In this document: piece by piece, positions 55,719 through 64,000 of the stretch
Layout of the letters: the number at the start of each line of letters is the position of its first letter
Position numbering within the stretch: position 1 is the stretch's first letter
DNA from: Nostoc indistinguendum CM1-VF10
GTDB lineage: Bacteria > Cyanobacteriota > Cyanobacteriia > Cyanobacteriales > Nostocaceae
Assembly (NCBI GenBank): GCA_019359215.1
Contig: JAHHHS010000034.1
Span: 1-64,000 of the forward strand
Direction of reading: 5' to 3'
Length of the DNA: 64,000 nt
Program-made: the position numbers and the translations under genes
The notes under the pieces: model-generated
What the model saw: the letters and a program-made list of their open reading frames with translations, nothing else
Database searches by the model: none
Told to the model about the DNA's origin: nothing

Positions 55719-57515
55719 TTAATTACCAGCGTTTCTTCTGCGAATGTTATCTAATGGGTCGAAGAAGAATTCATAAGGAACTTTCATTATGCTGCGTAAA
55801 TCAGATATTAACCTAGATATTTTATAGGTATGTTCAACATGGGAAATCTGCTCAAAATACTCTGAATGTAAGCTAAAACCAAAATGAACTTTTTTTGGTA
55901 AACAAATTTTAGTAATAGGACCTTGATTCAGATCGTTAGCAGCAAATAACCATGCTTCCAAGTAATCTGTAGGTGTCAAAATAGTGGTTAAAATATATCC
56001 CTGAGCTTGAGAAATAAATTGAATACTATTGACAACATACCCGTCAGGAAATACATAAAAATCAAGTAATCTCTTACCTAAATGAGACACATGAATATCA
56101 GGATTTTGCTCTTGTTCTTCCTTGATTTGTTGAGTAAGTTCTTCCCAGTTTTTATCTAAGGGAACTTTAGCTAAAACTGAGGGGAGATCATGTGGGGGTA
56201 ATTGTTCGTCATTGAGAATACGATTCGGGCAATCACGAAATCCAAGGTATTGGCGACGGCAAATAAAATCGCGCTGATACCCAGTATAAACTTGATAGAT
56301 AGTGGAATATCCTTCTTTAGCTAAGAACTCTCTGGAATCGGCTGTGTGGAGTGTTGTGGAAAACCATCCCGGATGGATAAAGGCTTCTTGGCTTTGACAA
56401 GAAGCATTTTTGATTACTACTTTGCGTAGTACCCCAGGATCAAATGCAAACATCCAAGGTATACCCCACCAATCTTGGCTGTAGGATTCGCCACTAAAGT
56501 GTTTAACATCATCCTCTTCGAGTGCATCTGTTAGGCTAATTGTTGCTTGTTGTATGGCAACGCAATGAATTTTGTCGTCAATATGATAGTAGTTCCATAA
56601 AAAGTGGTAACTATCACCATCAAAAGTTATTAGGCGTGAGGTGACACTCTCTTGACGTTTTTCTTCAATCTCTTCACGGTTAACAATGTAAAGCTGTGTT
56701 TTTTTATACGGCTTGAGAGGAGGAATTTTTAGCCCCAACAGCATGGATACTCCCATTTGGAAGGGCATATCTGGAAACATAATATATTTTTCTGTCACTA
56801 TAACTGTGTGGGGAGTACCATCAAGAACTGTTCCCTCAACTTTCCAATGTTCTAAATCTCCCTTGCCATTCCAATAAGTGATATAGACATCACTCACCAT
56901 GTCAGTAAATAAATTGCCTGGACGAAGCTTAGACTTTAATTCACAGCTAATAAGTCTATCAATTTTAGGGTCGTATAAGGGATGGGCTGTATTTGCTACC
57001 AAAGGAAAAAATGCTAGGGGAACAGAAATGATATGTTCGTCAAAATGTCCTATAGGTGTTATCGTTTCAAGGGTGTCTGGATCTACTTCCCAGTAGCGTC
57101 CTGCATCTGCTGTTAAAAGTAGCCTGCCCTTCATGTTAACAACGGCTGTGTTGGCAATTTCTGATATTCCTAAAGGAGTTATAACTGCCGGAAAAAAAGC
57201 TTTTGACAGATTATATAGTGGTAGTTTGCCATTCCAAAAACTATCCCAAGTTCTTAATCTATTTGCGTGGATTTTTATTTTGTCATTTTGAGCTTTGAGA
57301 TTCCATTTAATAATTACACCTTCACCAGCAAATAAATGGCGGTCTTTCTTGCGGTGAAAAGGGGCAACCATAAAGACATAGCCGGATAAATTATTTGGCC
57401 AAGTTCCCTCTGTTATTTCCGCATCCCAACCATTATTGTTTGGTTCAGGAGAAAGTTTAAAATTTTTAATGTTAACTTTTGCAGGATTTGTTTTTGTTGT
57501 TGAGTTAGCTCCCAT
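55719..57515 (-). CDS. Carotenoid cleavage oxygenase family protein
   Basis: 598 residues, RPE65-type seven-bladed propeller. Candidate iron ligands: His178 (NTAHPLYDPK), His236 (GTPHTVIV), His304 (DSYHFLWNYYH) and a His in KVHFGFSLH near the C-terminus. The family cleaves C=C bonds of carotenoids or of stilbene- and isoeugenol-like compounds. The sequence is longer and more divergent than cyanobacterial apocarotenoid oxygenases (~490 residues), so the substrate is open. It lies on the minus strand between signalling genes; no link to the PKS cluster is evident. Confidence 0.75.
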   Translation of the reverse strand: MGANSTTKTNPAKVNIKNFKLSPEPNNNGWDAEITEGTWPNNLSGYVFMVAPFHRKKDRHLFAGEGVIIKWNLKAQNDKIKIHANRLRTWDSFWNGKLPLYNLSKAFFPAVITPLGISEIANTAVVNMKGRLLLTADAGRYWEVDPDTLETITPIGHFDEHIISVPLAFFPLVANTAHPLYDPKIDRLISCELKSKLRPGNLFTDMVSDVYITYWNGKGDLEHWKVEGTVLDGTPHTVIVTEKYIMFPDMPFQMGVSMLLGLKIPPLKPYKKTQLYIVNREEIEEKRQESVTSRLITFDGDSYHFLWNYYHIDDKIHCVAIQQATISLTDALEEDDVKHFSGESYSQDWWGIPWMFAFDPGVLRKVVIKNASCQSQEAFIHPGWFSTTLHTADSREFLAKEGYSTIYQVYTGYQRDFICRRQYLGFRDCPNRILNDEQLPPHDLPSVLAKVPLDKNWEELTQQIKEEQEQNPDIHVSHLGKRLLDFYVFPDGYVVNSIQFISQAQGYILTTILTPTDYLEAWLFAANDLNQGPITKICLPKKVHFGFSLHSEYFEQISHVEHTYKISRLISDLRSIMKVPYEFFFDPLDNIRRRNAGN

Positions 57516-57616
57516 AAATTTCGCCTTTTAATGATTTTATTGTCTTTGATTTCAAAAATTGCTAATATGCTCAAAGGTTTAATAATATGATTAATATCAT
57601 ATCTAATTAATATTAA

Positions 57617-59002
57617 TCAATTATTGTTCTCATCTCTTTTTAATTGCTGATTATTGAAATACTGCCGATACAACTGGCAAAAGGGTGTAGCTTTATTACC
57701 ATCTAATTTAATCAGGCCCATGCTACTTAACTTGTAAGCTACAATCGGTTCTAATTGCACAGGTTCAGTAGAACTCATTACTGCATTAACAGCTATGAGC
57801 AATTCCAACTGTTGTTGCAAAGTTACCCAATGACGTTGTAAGTGATGAGAATAAATTCCACTAGATGTAGGAGCGGTTTTCAATAGTTCCGCCAAATTCA
57901 TCTCCTCAAAACTTAAATAATAGATTGCCATGTGTATCAGCGCTGGATGTCCCCCAACCATAGCCATTAATTGTTGGCTTTCCTCTCCATTACTCCAGTC
58001 AAGTCCATAACTTTGGGCTAACTGCTGCACCTGCTCCAAGCAGAAATCACCCAACTGAATCGGTAAACCAACATTGAAAGGCGACTGGTTAAGTTCTAGA
58101 GGAACATAAATTTCAGTGGAGTGTACGACAATCAGGCGCAGCTTCTGCCAGATGAGCAGTCTTTTGGCTTCTTCATACCACGAACGCAACATCGGTAGAA
58201 AATCTTTTGCCACTTGTGGATGTTCAAAAATCTGGTTCACTTCGTCTAAAACCAAGACTACAGGAGAGTTGATTTGCTCTAGTAAATGCTTTCGGAAATA
58301 TAAAGAACAGCTGACTTTGCTGCCGATATCTTCATCCCAATAGTCGTCTAATCTTGGTTCAATTTGTAGTTGGCGGCTGACATTAGCACATAGCCAGCGC
58401 AAAAATAGATTCAATTCATTCAAAATTGAACTGTCAATCTGTTCCAAATTGAGACTTACAGTGCAGTAGCCTTGGGAGTCAGCGTAGTTCAAAATCCTCA
58501 ACAACATTGAAGTTTTACCCATTTCCTTGGGAGCTTTTATCCGTACTAAGGCTCCTGGTTTAGAAATTTCTTTATAAACTCGTGTAGAAAGGGTAGAATT
58601 TTCAATGTAAAAAGAGGAACCAAGCGGAACTGGACCACTGGGGTAGTTAGGTGACGGTTTTTGGTCGGTATCAGGGAATGAGTCCACAGAATATTGCTTT
58701 AGCATCGTTGTTTTTGAAGCCGCACAGGTAGCATGAAGATAAGACTCTAGTACCACCCGGCAATTTTTTTTGGTAACACGACTACCGACGAGTTCGGTGA
58801 GTCGTTGGCACAATTGTGGAGCAACAACGTTAGTAAAGTAGCCAGCACTATAGCCCCTCTCTTGAGCAATTTGGTAATATGTTTGATATTGCCAAATACC
58901 TTGCATAATCAGAATTTCTGTGTAATTGAGAGGGCGAATTTGCTTTTCAAGTAGCTTGCGATTAACAATTTCAACTAAAGGTTCGAGTTCTATAGAATCC
59001 AT
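57617..59002 (-). CDS. HTH-AAA-like ATPase (AAA_35 type)
   Basis: 461 residues from the ATG at 59,000-59,002, chosen because GAGAGGA lies 7 bases ahead; an upstream ATG at 59,029 adds nine codons without a ribosome-binding site. An N-terminal helical domain of ~90 residues (LNYTEILIMQGIWQYQTYYQ, IAQERGYSAGYFTNVVAPQL) resembles the HTH-like module found ahead of NB-ARC, AAA and WD40 domains in cyanobacteria. The ATPase follows: Walker A APKEMGKTSML (~155), VVLVLDEVNQ (Walker B ~250), GGHPALIHMAIYYL. Probably a STAND-type switch. Output unknown. Confidence 0.8.
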   Translation of the reverse strand: MDSIELEPLVEIVNRKLLEKQIRPLNYTEILIMQGIWQYQTYYQIAQERGYSAGYFTNVVAPQLCQRLTELVGSRVTKKNCRVVLESYLHATCAASKTTMLKQYSVDSFPDTDQKPSPNYPSGPVPLGSSFYIENSTLSTRVYKEISKPGALVRIKAPKEMGKTSMLLRILNYADSQGYCTVSLNLEQIDSSILNELNLFLRWLCANVSRQLQIEPRLDDYWDEDIGSKVSCSLYFRKHLLEQINSPVVLVLDEVNQIFEHPQVAKDFLPMLRSWYEEAKRLLIWQKLRLIVVHSTEIYVPLELNQSPFNVGLPIQLGDFCLEQVQQLAQSYGLDWSNGEESQQLMAMVGGHPALIHMAIYYLSFEEMNLAELLKTAPTSSGIYSHHLQRHWVTLQQQLELLIAVNAVMSSTEPVQLEPIVAYKLSSMGLIKLDGNKATPFCQLYRQYFNNQQLKRDENNN

Positions 59003-59788
59003 ACACTTATCCTCTCTGCTGTTCTGCACAATAATTTATGTAATTACAAGAAAGGCTAGGATGCATATAGGATAAGCTTCATATCCTCTTCATATCCTAA
59101 ATTCCTCTCCAGTAATACTTTTGCTGATTATTATGTAATTTTATTAATTAATGCAGTGTGCAACTTAATCTTGTTAAACCTTGATTCATTGTGAGGTAGA
59201 GAGAAGTTTGAACGTCGGAAGCCAGCACTCAGAACTTCGGGGTATCTTGCAGCCCCGAAAAGGACAGACAAAATGCCTATTCCACAATAATTTAGAGAAA
59301 GTTGCACATCGCGTTAATTCTAGCGCTAATTTTTGATCTTGATATTACTTGATATAATGAACTAAAGTTTGGTCAGATTATTACATTAAAATTCCTGTAC
59401 CTCCCTTCGTTTGAATCATATTCTTTAACCACCCTAAAGGTTATAATTTAAAAATAATGATTTACCTTTTAAGGCAAATGTTATCACTCCATGAAACTAT
59501 TTGCAATATATATTGTTTCACAATAAAATAATTAAACCTTTAAATATTTTCATAAAACAATTTTGTAATGACTTCTTTATTAATGAAAATTTTAGTTACT
59601 GCAATTTAAAAAAGATAGCTTATGAAAAATTATTTACATAACGATAGCTATTGTTTTGAGATAGATATTTGTAAATAAGTATTTAAATTTAACTTTTGTA
59701 AACATATTAGATATATTTGCTATTACAAGCTGGAAAATATTAATTAATCTTCTACTTATTTATCTTAGCATTACCAAGTTAATTAATT

Positions 59789-59891
59789 TCATAAAAATCT
59801 CATATAAAATATCATTGTAATGGCTTGAAACTTCATATAAATTTTTAGTGTTCCTTTGAAAGCTCATAAAAATCTCATATAAAATATCATT
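59789..59891 (+). repeat. Two identical 28-bp direct repeats
   Basis: The repeat begins TCATAAAAATCTCATATAAA and occurs at 59,789-59,816 and 59,864-59,891, a 75-base period. A degenerate piece (TTCATATAAATTTT) lies between. Confidence 0.8.
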
Positions 59892-59974
59892 TAATATTTT
59901 GCACTTTAATAAACATACGCTGTGATAATAGGCTAAACAAAAAAGTTAAATCTTAATTCTTTGACGTAAATAAC

Positions 59975-60070
59975 CAGGTTTAGTGCGTCTCAAACCCTAT
60001 TGACAGGGGGACTATAGTAGAGTTTTGAGTTTGGGAGAGCTGCCGCTAACACAGAAAACATATAGATCAC
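59975..60070 (-). mobile_element. ISAs1-family right-end remnant
   Basis: Starts CAGGTTTAGTGCGTCTCAAA and continues with the inverted 3' coding end of an ISAs1 transposase (TTTGGGAGAGCTGCCGCTAA), matching the right end of the element at 8325-9986 at about 80%. The rest of the element is gone. Confidence 0.75.
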
Positions 60071-60482
60071 GTACATCACTTGCTACGGAACGAGTAAAGG
60101 GAGGCCTTATAAAGATTTATCAGAGGCTGTTTAGGTATTTATGCAAGTTCCAAAATAAATTTATAAATGTTGCTAGGGTCTGTCATCAGTTGATGTAAAG
60201 GAAGGTAAAGTAAACAGAGAAAAGATTTTAGAAGGATTATAGAGCCATGACTTGCCGCCGTTATACCCTCCGGGAAGACCAGTGGGAGCGCCTCAAAGAC
60301 CTATTGCCGGGACGAGAAGGTCATGTCGGTGGGACAGCGAAAGACAATCGGTCGTTCGTGGAAGCCGTGTTATATCGCTACCGAGCAGGTATCCCGTGGC
60401 GAGACTTACCCGAACGGTTTGGGGACTTCCGAGTGGTACACACGCGGTTTAGTCGCTGGGCAAAAAGTGGGGTGTGGCAACG

Positions 60483-61729
60483 CTTGCGGGGCTACAAAAA
60501 GGGCTAGGATATCGATAGGATAAGCCTCATAGCTCTTTCCCCTTGTTGATAATACTTACGCTTATTAGGAGCTAGTGTCATTAACTCAGCTACTAATTCA
60601 TAAGAATTTTCCATAAAATCAACCCAGGTAGACCCATATAATCCAATATAAAAACTGCTATGACGGCGAATTGTCCTCAAGAATTCTTTAATTCTACCGA
60701 CATATTTTTGAACACCCATACGTTTAATTTTTTGACCAGATATAGTTGCAGCGGTATAGGCAAGTGAGATTAATAATATTAATGAAATTAGCCGTTGTCC
60801 TGATACATTAGTATCTTCTAAGTTGTAACCACCACTCTTAAAATCTCTAAACATCTCTTCAATATCAAACCGTTTTTTATAAGCTTTAATACTCGACTCT
60901 AAAGTATCAAAATTAGTGAGAATAAACCAGCCTTCTTCTGGGGCGACTCCAAAGCGTTTACGTTTCCATTTACCAGCAAGGTTAAAACTGATAAATCCTG
61001 TAGACTTTGTATATTTAACCCCTTGATAAAAAAACGAAACTCCAGGCGATAAACCTGAATCTTTTAATTGCAGCCAAATCTCCGGTTCTATCTCTATAAA
61101 AGCATCTTTCTTTATACGTAAGCAAAAGTACACTTTCTGCTCTGTAAGCCAGTTAGCCAATTTCAGTGAACAGAATTCGCGGTCTCCTAGCACAACAGTT
61201 TTATAATTTTTAAACAGGGGTAGCGCTTTATTAAAAACAACTTTTTGTTCGTCAAAATTACTCGAGCCTAACTTGTCTAATAACTCAAAATATATTGGAA
61301 TAGACCTTTTATCCCAAACCACACTAATCATTAATAGGTTAATGCATCCCCAATTAGTCCGATCTATAACTACATAAACAACTTCAGTCAAAGGAAAATA
61401 TATTTCTAACCAGCTTTTAACTATGTGTTATCCATATTTCTTCAACATTTATGTAATTCAGAGATAAAAAACGTTGAATCTTTTTTCTTCTACTCTCAAA
61501 CAATATTGAAATAGGTAAAGCTGTAGCCAATGCCTCAAGGCTTACAGTTTTAATAGATTGTAATAAATATTCTGCACGTCCCAATTCTCGCTTGAGGTTT
61601 GTTTCGTAGAATTCTGGTAACATTATCATTAAATAGAGCTTATTGCGAATTAATGCTCTTTTTCTTTTACCATAAATTGCTACATTACTTGCCATATATC
61701 TATTTCAGGGTATTTTGTCTCCCCTCAAG
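60483..61729 (-). mobile_element. IS4-family insertion sequence nested in IS5
   Basis: 1247 bases with inverted ends (CTTGCGGGGCTACAAAA left; CTTGAGGGGAGACAAAA at the right, inverted) and a perfect 9-bp target duplication GTGGCAACG at 60,474-60,482 and 61,730-61,738. Confidence 0.9.
60504..61695 (-). pseudogene. IS4-family transposase, frameshifted
   Basis: The N-terminal frame (61,695-61,417) ends VEEIWITHS-stop; the second frame carries on through IVKSWLEIYFPLTEVVYVVI and DRTNWG to the C-terminus. Catalytic blocks: IDRTNW (Asp), VLGDREF (Asp) and the Y-(2)-R-(3)-E signature in YKKRFDIEEMFRDFKSGGYN. The break near 61,415-61,425 removes a single-chain product. It could be a real mutation or an assembly error. 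Confidence 0.85.
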
Positions 61730-62277
61730 GTGGCAACGAGTCTTTGAGGTATTAGCCGATGATGCAGACAACGAATATGCCATGATTGACTCGAGCATAG
61801 TTCGCGCCCATCAGCACAGTGGGGGTGCAAAGGGGGGGATGCAGACAGGGAAGCGATTGGACGAAGCAAAGGGGGGTTGAGTACCAAGATTCATGCGGTC
61901 GTGGATGCCTTGGGCAATCCGATCAGCTTTCATCTCACACCAGGGCAAGCCTGTGACCTGGATGGTTCAGATGTGCTATTGCCTCACCTGAGCGCAGACA
62001 CTGTGCTGGCAGATAAAGGTTACGATGCGGATGCGCGCGTGATCGAGGTTCTTGAGGCTCAAGGTAAAACTGCCGTGATTCCGTCGAAGTGCAACCGCAC
62101 CACTGTGCGTGATTATGACAAAGACCTGTACAAAGCCCGGCATTTAATTGAGAACTTCTTTGCCCGACTCAAGCAGTACAGAGCGATTGCCACCCGTTAT
62201 GACAAACGCAAGGTCAATTTTCTCGGTGCAATTTACCTCGCTGCTACTGTGATTTGGCTTAACTGATGACACGCCCT

Positions 62278-62730
62278 AAATTTGTAGTGTCGTTTTTCTA
62301 GCCATTAGACCTGTCCGAAAATTAAATTTGCATAAAGATAGAATAAAAAATTTTAACTTTATTAATCTTGATGTCGGCCCTATCTAGCTTTTGCGGACTA
62401 TACAGCATAATAAATTTTGTTTAAACACAAAATTTGAAAATACTATTTTTTGCTTATAAACTATCATCAATTATGTCAAAGCCTTATTTCTATGTTGATT
62501 TAAGACAGATAAGCAGCGTTTAAAACCCTTGTACAGAATGGATTATAAATTTACGGACAAGTCTAATCCCTCACCTAGGCTTTACGGTGGTCGCCCTGTG
62601 AGATGATGTATGATAGCCAAATACAGAATACTTATTCCTAACCAAGCTCTCCTTTTTCCAGTGACGATGATAGTAGACTCACTCAGGATTTACGATTTGT
62701 GCAGTTTTTCTGAGGTAGGTAATGGTTTTT
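62278..62730. other. AT-rich intergenic region
   Basis: Mostly occupied by the inverted-repeat element at 62,304-62,567; no gene seen. Confidence 0.5.
62304..62567. mobile_element. 264-bp inverted-repeat element
   Basis: ATTAGACCTGTCCGAAAATT at the left and, inverted at the right, ATTAGACTTGTCCGTAAATT: about 26-bp ends with few mismatches. There is no coding capacity, so it is a MITE or an internally deleted IS. Confidence 0.6.
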
Positions 62731-63438
62731 CTATAATTTTACTTGCAATATTGACAAAATATCTCTAACTGGGGCTTTATCGACTTCTAGCTTCTCTATT
62801 CTCTCTAATAGTCGTTTTGGAATATACTTACACTTTTTAACCAGGCGATTGCCATCTTTCCAAAACTCATAGTGATACCAAGCTTGGGGATAATCTTTGC
62901 CGTGAAGGGTGATGCTTTTCCACTGAATGGAGCCACTACCTAATCCTTTATGTCGTCTAGTTTTACTAGGGTTATTTTTACTAGGGGGTATTTCTGACAG
63001 ATCGACATCATTACTAGGGTTATTTCCGATATCCCCCAGTAATGTGTTTTTACTAGGGCTAGGCACAACACCCAGTAATGTCAAAATTTCTCTAATTGGG
63101 CGCTTCTTGAACTCTGCTTCTTGAATAACCCCCAGTAAATGCTTGGGAATGTACTTGGTCTTCTTTCTCCCTTTTTCCTGCCAATGATAATAAGCCTGGG
63201 GATAGTCCTTTCCACCCCTAGTAATGGTGCGCCAATGAATAGTGCCGTTACCCTGACCCCAATTTCTGCGTTTTTTACTAGGGTTATCTTTACTGGGGGG
63301 TATTTCTATTTCTTCAAAGTTTTTACTAGGGCTATTATCAATACCCCCCAGTAAAAATTCCGATACAGGAGGTGGATGGTTTCGACAGGAGTTTGAAAAC
63401 TCAGATATTTCCGGAGCGCAAATTCTGGATAATTCCAT
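62731..63438 (-). CDS. Protein with a duplicated DNA-island domain
   Basis: 235 residues from the ATG at 63,436-63,438; an alternative ATG at 63,480 adds 14. Two ~95-residue units repeat: G-x-G-x-G-x-I-x-W-(K/R)-x-I-T-x-x-G-K-D-Y-P-Q-A-(Y/W)-Y-H, then KYIPK-(H/R)-LL and (P)(I/V)R(E/D)IL. Each unit is preceded by a linker with recurring PSK triplets (NPSK, PPSK, SPSK). The unit resembles a short basic module seen in cyanobacterial plasmids and prophages; I know no function for it. The start overlaps the helicase stop by ~38 bases, so the two are co-transcribed. Confidence 0.7.
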   Translation of the reverse strand: MELSRICAPEISEFSNSCRNHPPPVSEFLLGGIDNSPSKNFEEIEIPPSKDNPSKKRRNWGQGNGTIHWRTITRGGKDYPQAYYHWQEKGRKKTKYIPKHLLGVIQEAEFKKRPIREILTLLGVVPSPSKNTLLGDIGNNPSNDVDLSEIPPSKNNPSKTRRHKGLGSGSIQWKSITLHGKDYPQAWYHYEFWKDGNRLVKKCKYIPKRLLERIEKLEVDKAPVRDILSILQVKL

Positions 63439-64000
63439 AGGACTTGTCAAAAAATACCGTTGCTGTGCCAGTCTCGCCATGCCGTGCTTTAGCCATGATT
63501 AGCTCTAATATTCCTTGGTTTGTAGTATCGGAGTTGTAGTACTCATCGCGGTAAGCGAGAATAATATTGTCTGCCACCATTTCTAAAATTCCTGACTGGC
63601 TAAGGTCGCTCATCATTGGGCGCTTATTCTGTCTGCCCTCAACTCCCCTAGAGATTTGCGACAGTGCTAACACGGGTACATCCAGTTCCCCTGCCATTTT
63701 GTAAAGTCCTCTGGCCACATCTCCCAGTTCATAGCTGCGGTTCCCTCCAGAATCCTCTGCCATCATTTGCAGGTAATCAACTACAACTAACCCCAGTTTT
63801 CCCTCTTTGGCCTTAATTTGACGGCATTCTGAGGCAATTTGTGAAACGGTGATGCCCCTTGAGTCATTCATGTACAGCGGTAATTCTGAAGCAACACCGA
63901 CGATTTTGGCAATGCTTGTAAATTCCCAGTCTGCTAGGGGTTTATTACCTGAGCGATGTCTGCGGATGCGATCGCTTTTTAGTGGTGTTAACTCTAAATG
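63401..64000 (-). CDS. DnaB-type replicative helicase, C-terminal part (runs off the window)
   Basis: Open on the minus strand to the window edge (200 codons). RecA-like helicase blocks: LVVVDYLQMMAED (Walker B), VPVLALSQISRGVEGRQNKR, PMMSDLSQSGILEMVADNII and KARHGETGTATVFFD (arginine finger region). ELPLYMNDSRGITVSQIASE precedes, so the ATG at 63,871 is internal, not the start. The sequence departs from chromosomal DnaB (ILEMVAD in place of IEQDAD), suggesting a plasmid, phage or island copy. Confidence 0.88.
   Translation of the reverse strand, partial: HLELTPLKSDRIRRHRSGNKPLADWEFTSIAKIVGVASELPLYMNDSRGITVSQIASECRQIKAKEGKLGLVVVDYLQMMAEDSGGNRSYELGDVARGLYKMAGELDVPVLALSQISRGVEGRQNKRPMMSDLSQSGILEMVADNIILAYRDEYYNSDTTNQGILELIMAKARHGETGTATVFFDKSYGIIQNLRSGNI

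Larger units (their letters stand above)
59003..60174. other. AT-rich intergenic region
   Basis: More than 1.1 kb without a gene. It contains a TTCGGGG/CCCCGAA hairpin (59,237-59,260, no U-tract), a pair of 28-bp direct repeats and the ISAs1 end remnant listed separately. Confidence 0.6.
60247..62266 (+). pseudogene. IS5-family transposase, split by the nested insertion
   Basis: orfA: 60,247-60,482 (YTLREDQWERLKDLLPGREG, YRAGIPWRDLPERFGDFRVV) continuing at 61,739 (EVLADDADNEYAMIDSSIVR, first Asp). A slippery AAAGGGGGGG at 61,830-61,839 allows a -1 shift into orfB (DADREAIGRSKGGLSTKIHA; second Asp in LADKGYDAD; Glu in LIENFFARLKQYRAIATRYD). All catalytic residues exist, so only the insertion disables it. 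Confidence 0.88.
60175..62277 (+). mobile_element. IS5-family element (two-ORF type) interrupted by an IS4-family IS
   Basis: Ends AGGGTCTGTCATCAGTT and, inverted at the right, AGGGCGTGTCATCAGTT. Removing the inner insertion rejoins FSRWAKSGVWQR to VFEVLADDADNEYAMID. The size without the insert, ~850 bases, is standard for this group. Confidence 0.85.

Noticed and set aside
59789..59891. Possible CRISPR array
   Set aside because: Two copies only, AT-rich, spacer of 47 bases partly related to the repeat, and no cas gene in the window.

Overview
The window looks like a filamentous, heterocyst-type cyanobacterium (Nostoc/Anabaena-like). Evidence: many HIP1 octamers (GCGATCGC) in coding and non-coding DNA, moderate-to-low GC, AAA-like ATPase regulators, a three-part Ser/Thr kinase-ATPase-histidine kinase, a CHAT fragment, and dense decayed insertion sequences and MITE-like repeats. 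No rRNA, tRNA or CRISPR array was seen. The organism name is an inference from style, not a search result.

Region 1 (about 1-14,900) is a decayed accessory zone. It holds a truncated CHAT gene, stubs of a type I restriction subunit and a TPR gene, IS5-, ISAs1- and IS200-type remnants, a TniQ fragment, a reverse-transcriptase fragment, a telomere-resolvase-like tyrosine-recombinase fragment, and an intact tyrosine recombinase preceded by a perfect 14-6-14 bp palindrome. Its one large intact gene encodes a class 3 lipase fused to a P-loop GTPase (6002-8065). A DUF3102-AraC regulator (13585-14775) closes the zone.

Region 2 (15,333-46,558) is the main content: a cytochrome P450, then a one-strand biosynthetic block. 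Order: fatty acyl-AMP ligase, ACP, CylC-type dimetal-carboxylate halogenase, three modular PKS proteins (KS-AT-ACP; KS-AT-KR-ACP; KS-AT-DH-ACP), a free-standing thioester reductase, an O-methyltransferase, a SRPBCC cyclase-like protein, an SDR and a CylK-like protein (calcium-binding N-terminus plus SBBP beta-propeller). An acireductone-dioxygenase-like cupin and a YbhGFSR-like ABC exporter follow. The start (acyl-AMP ligase, ACP, CylC) and the CylK-like gene match the cylindrocyclophane logic, but no type III PKS is present. Instead the PKS line looks non-reducing: PKS1 has no KR, the PKS2 KR has lost its NADPH motif, and the PKS3 AT has lost its catalytic Ser and about 95 residues. My hypothesis is that a chlorinated fatty acyl chain is extended three times without reduction, folded to an alkyl-resorcylic ring, released reductively as an aldehyde, O-methylated, and alkylated through the C-Cl carbon by the CylK-like enzyme.

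Region 3 (47,132-59,002, minus strand) holds signalling genes (REC-PAS-AAA, a lone REC, the 1802-residue kinase), a carotenoid-oxygenase-family protein and an HTH-AAA protein.

Region 4 (59,003-64,000) is AT-rich and mobile: an ISAs1 end remnant, an IS5-family element split by an IS4-family insertion with a clear 9-bp target duplication, an inverted-repeat element, a protein with a duplicated DNA-island domain, and the C-terminal half of a DnaB-type helicase running off the edge.
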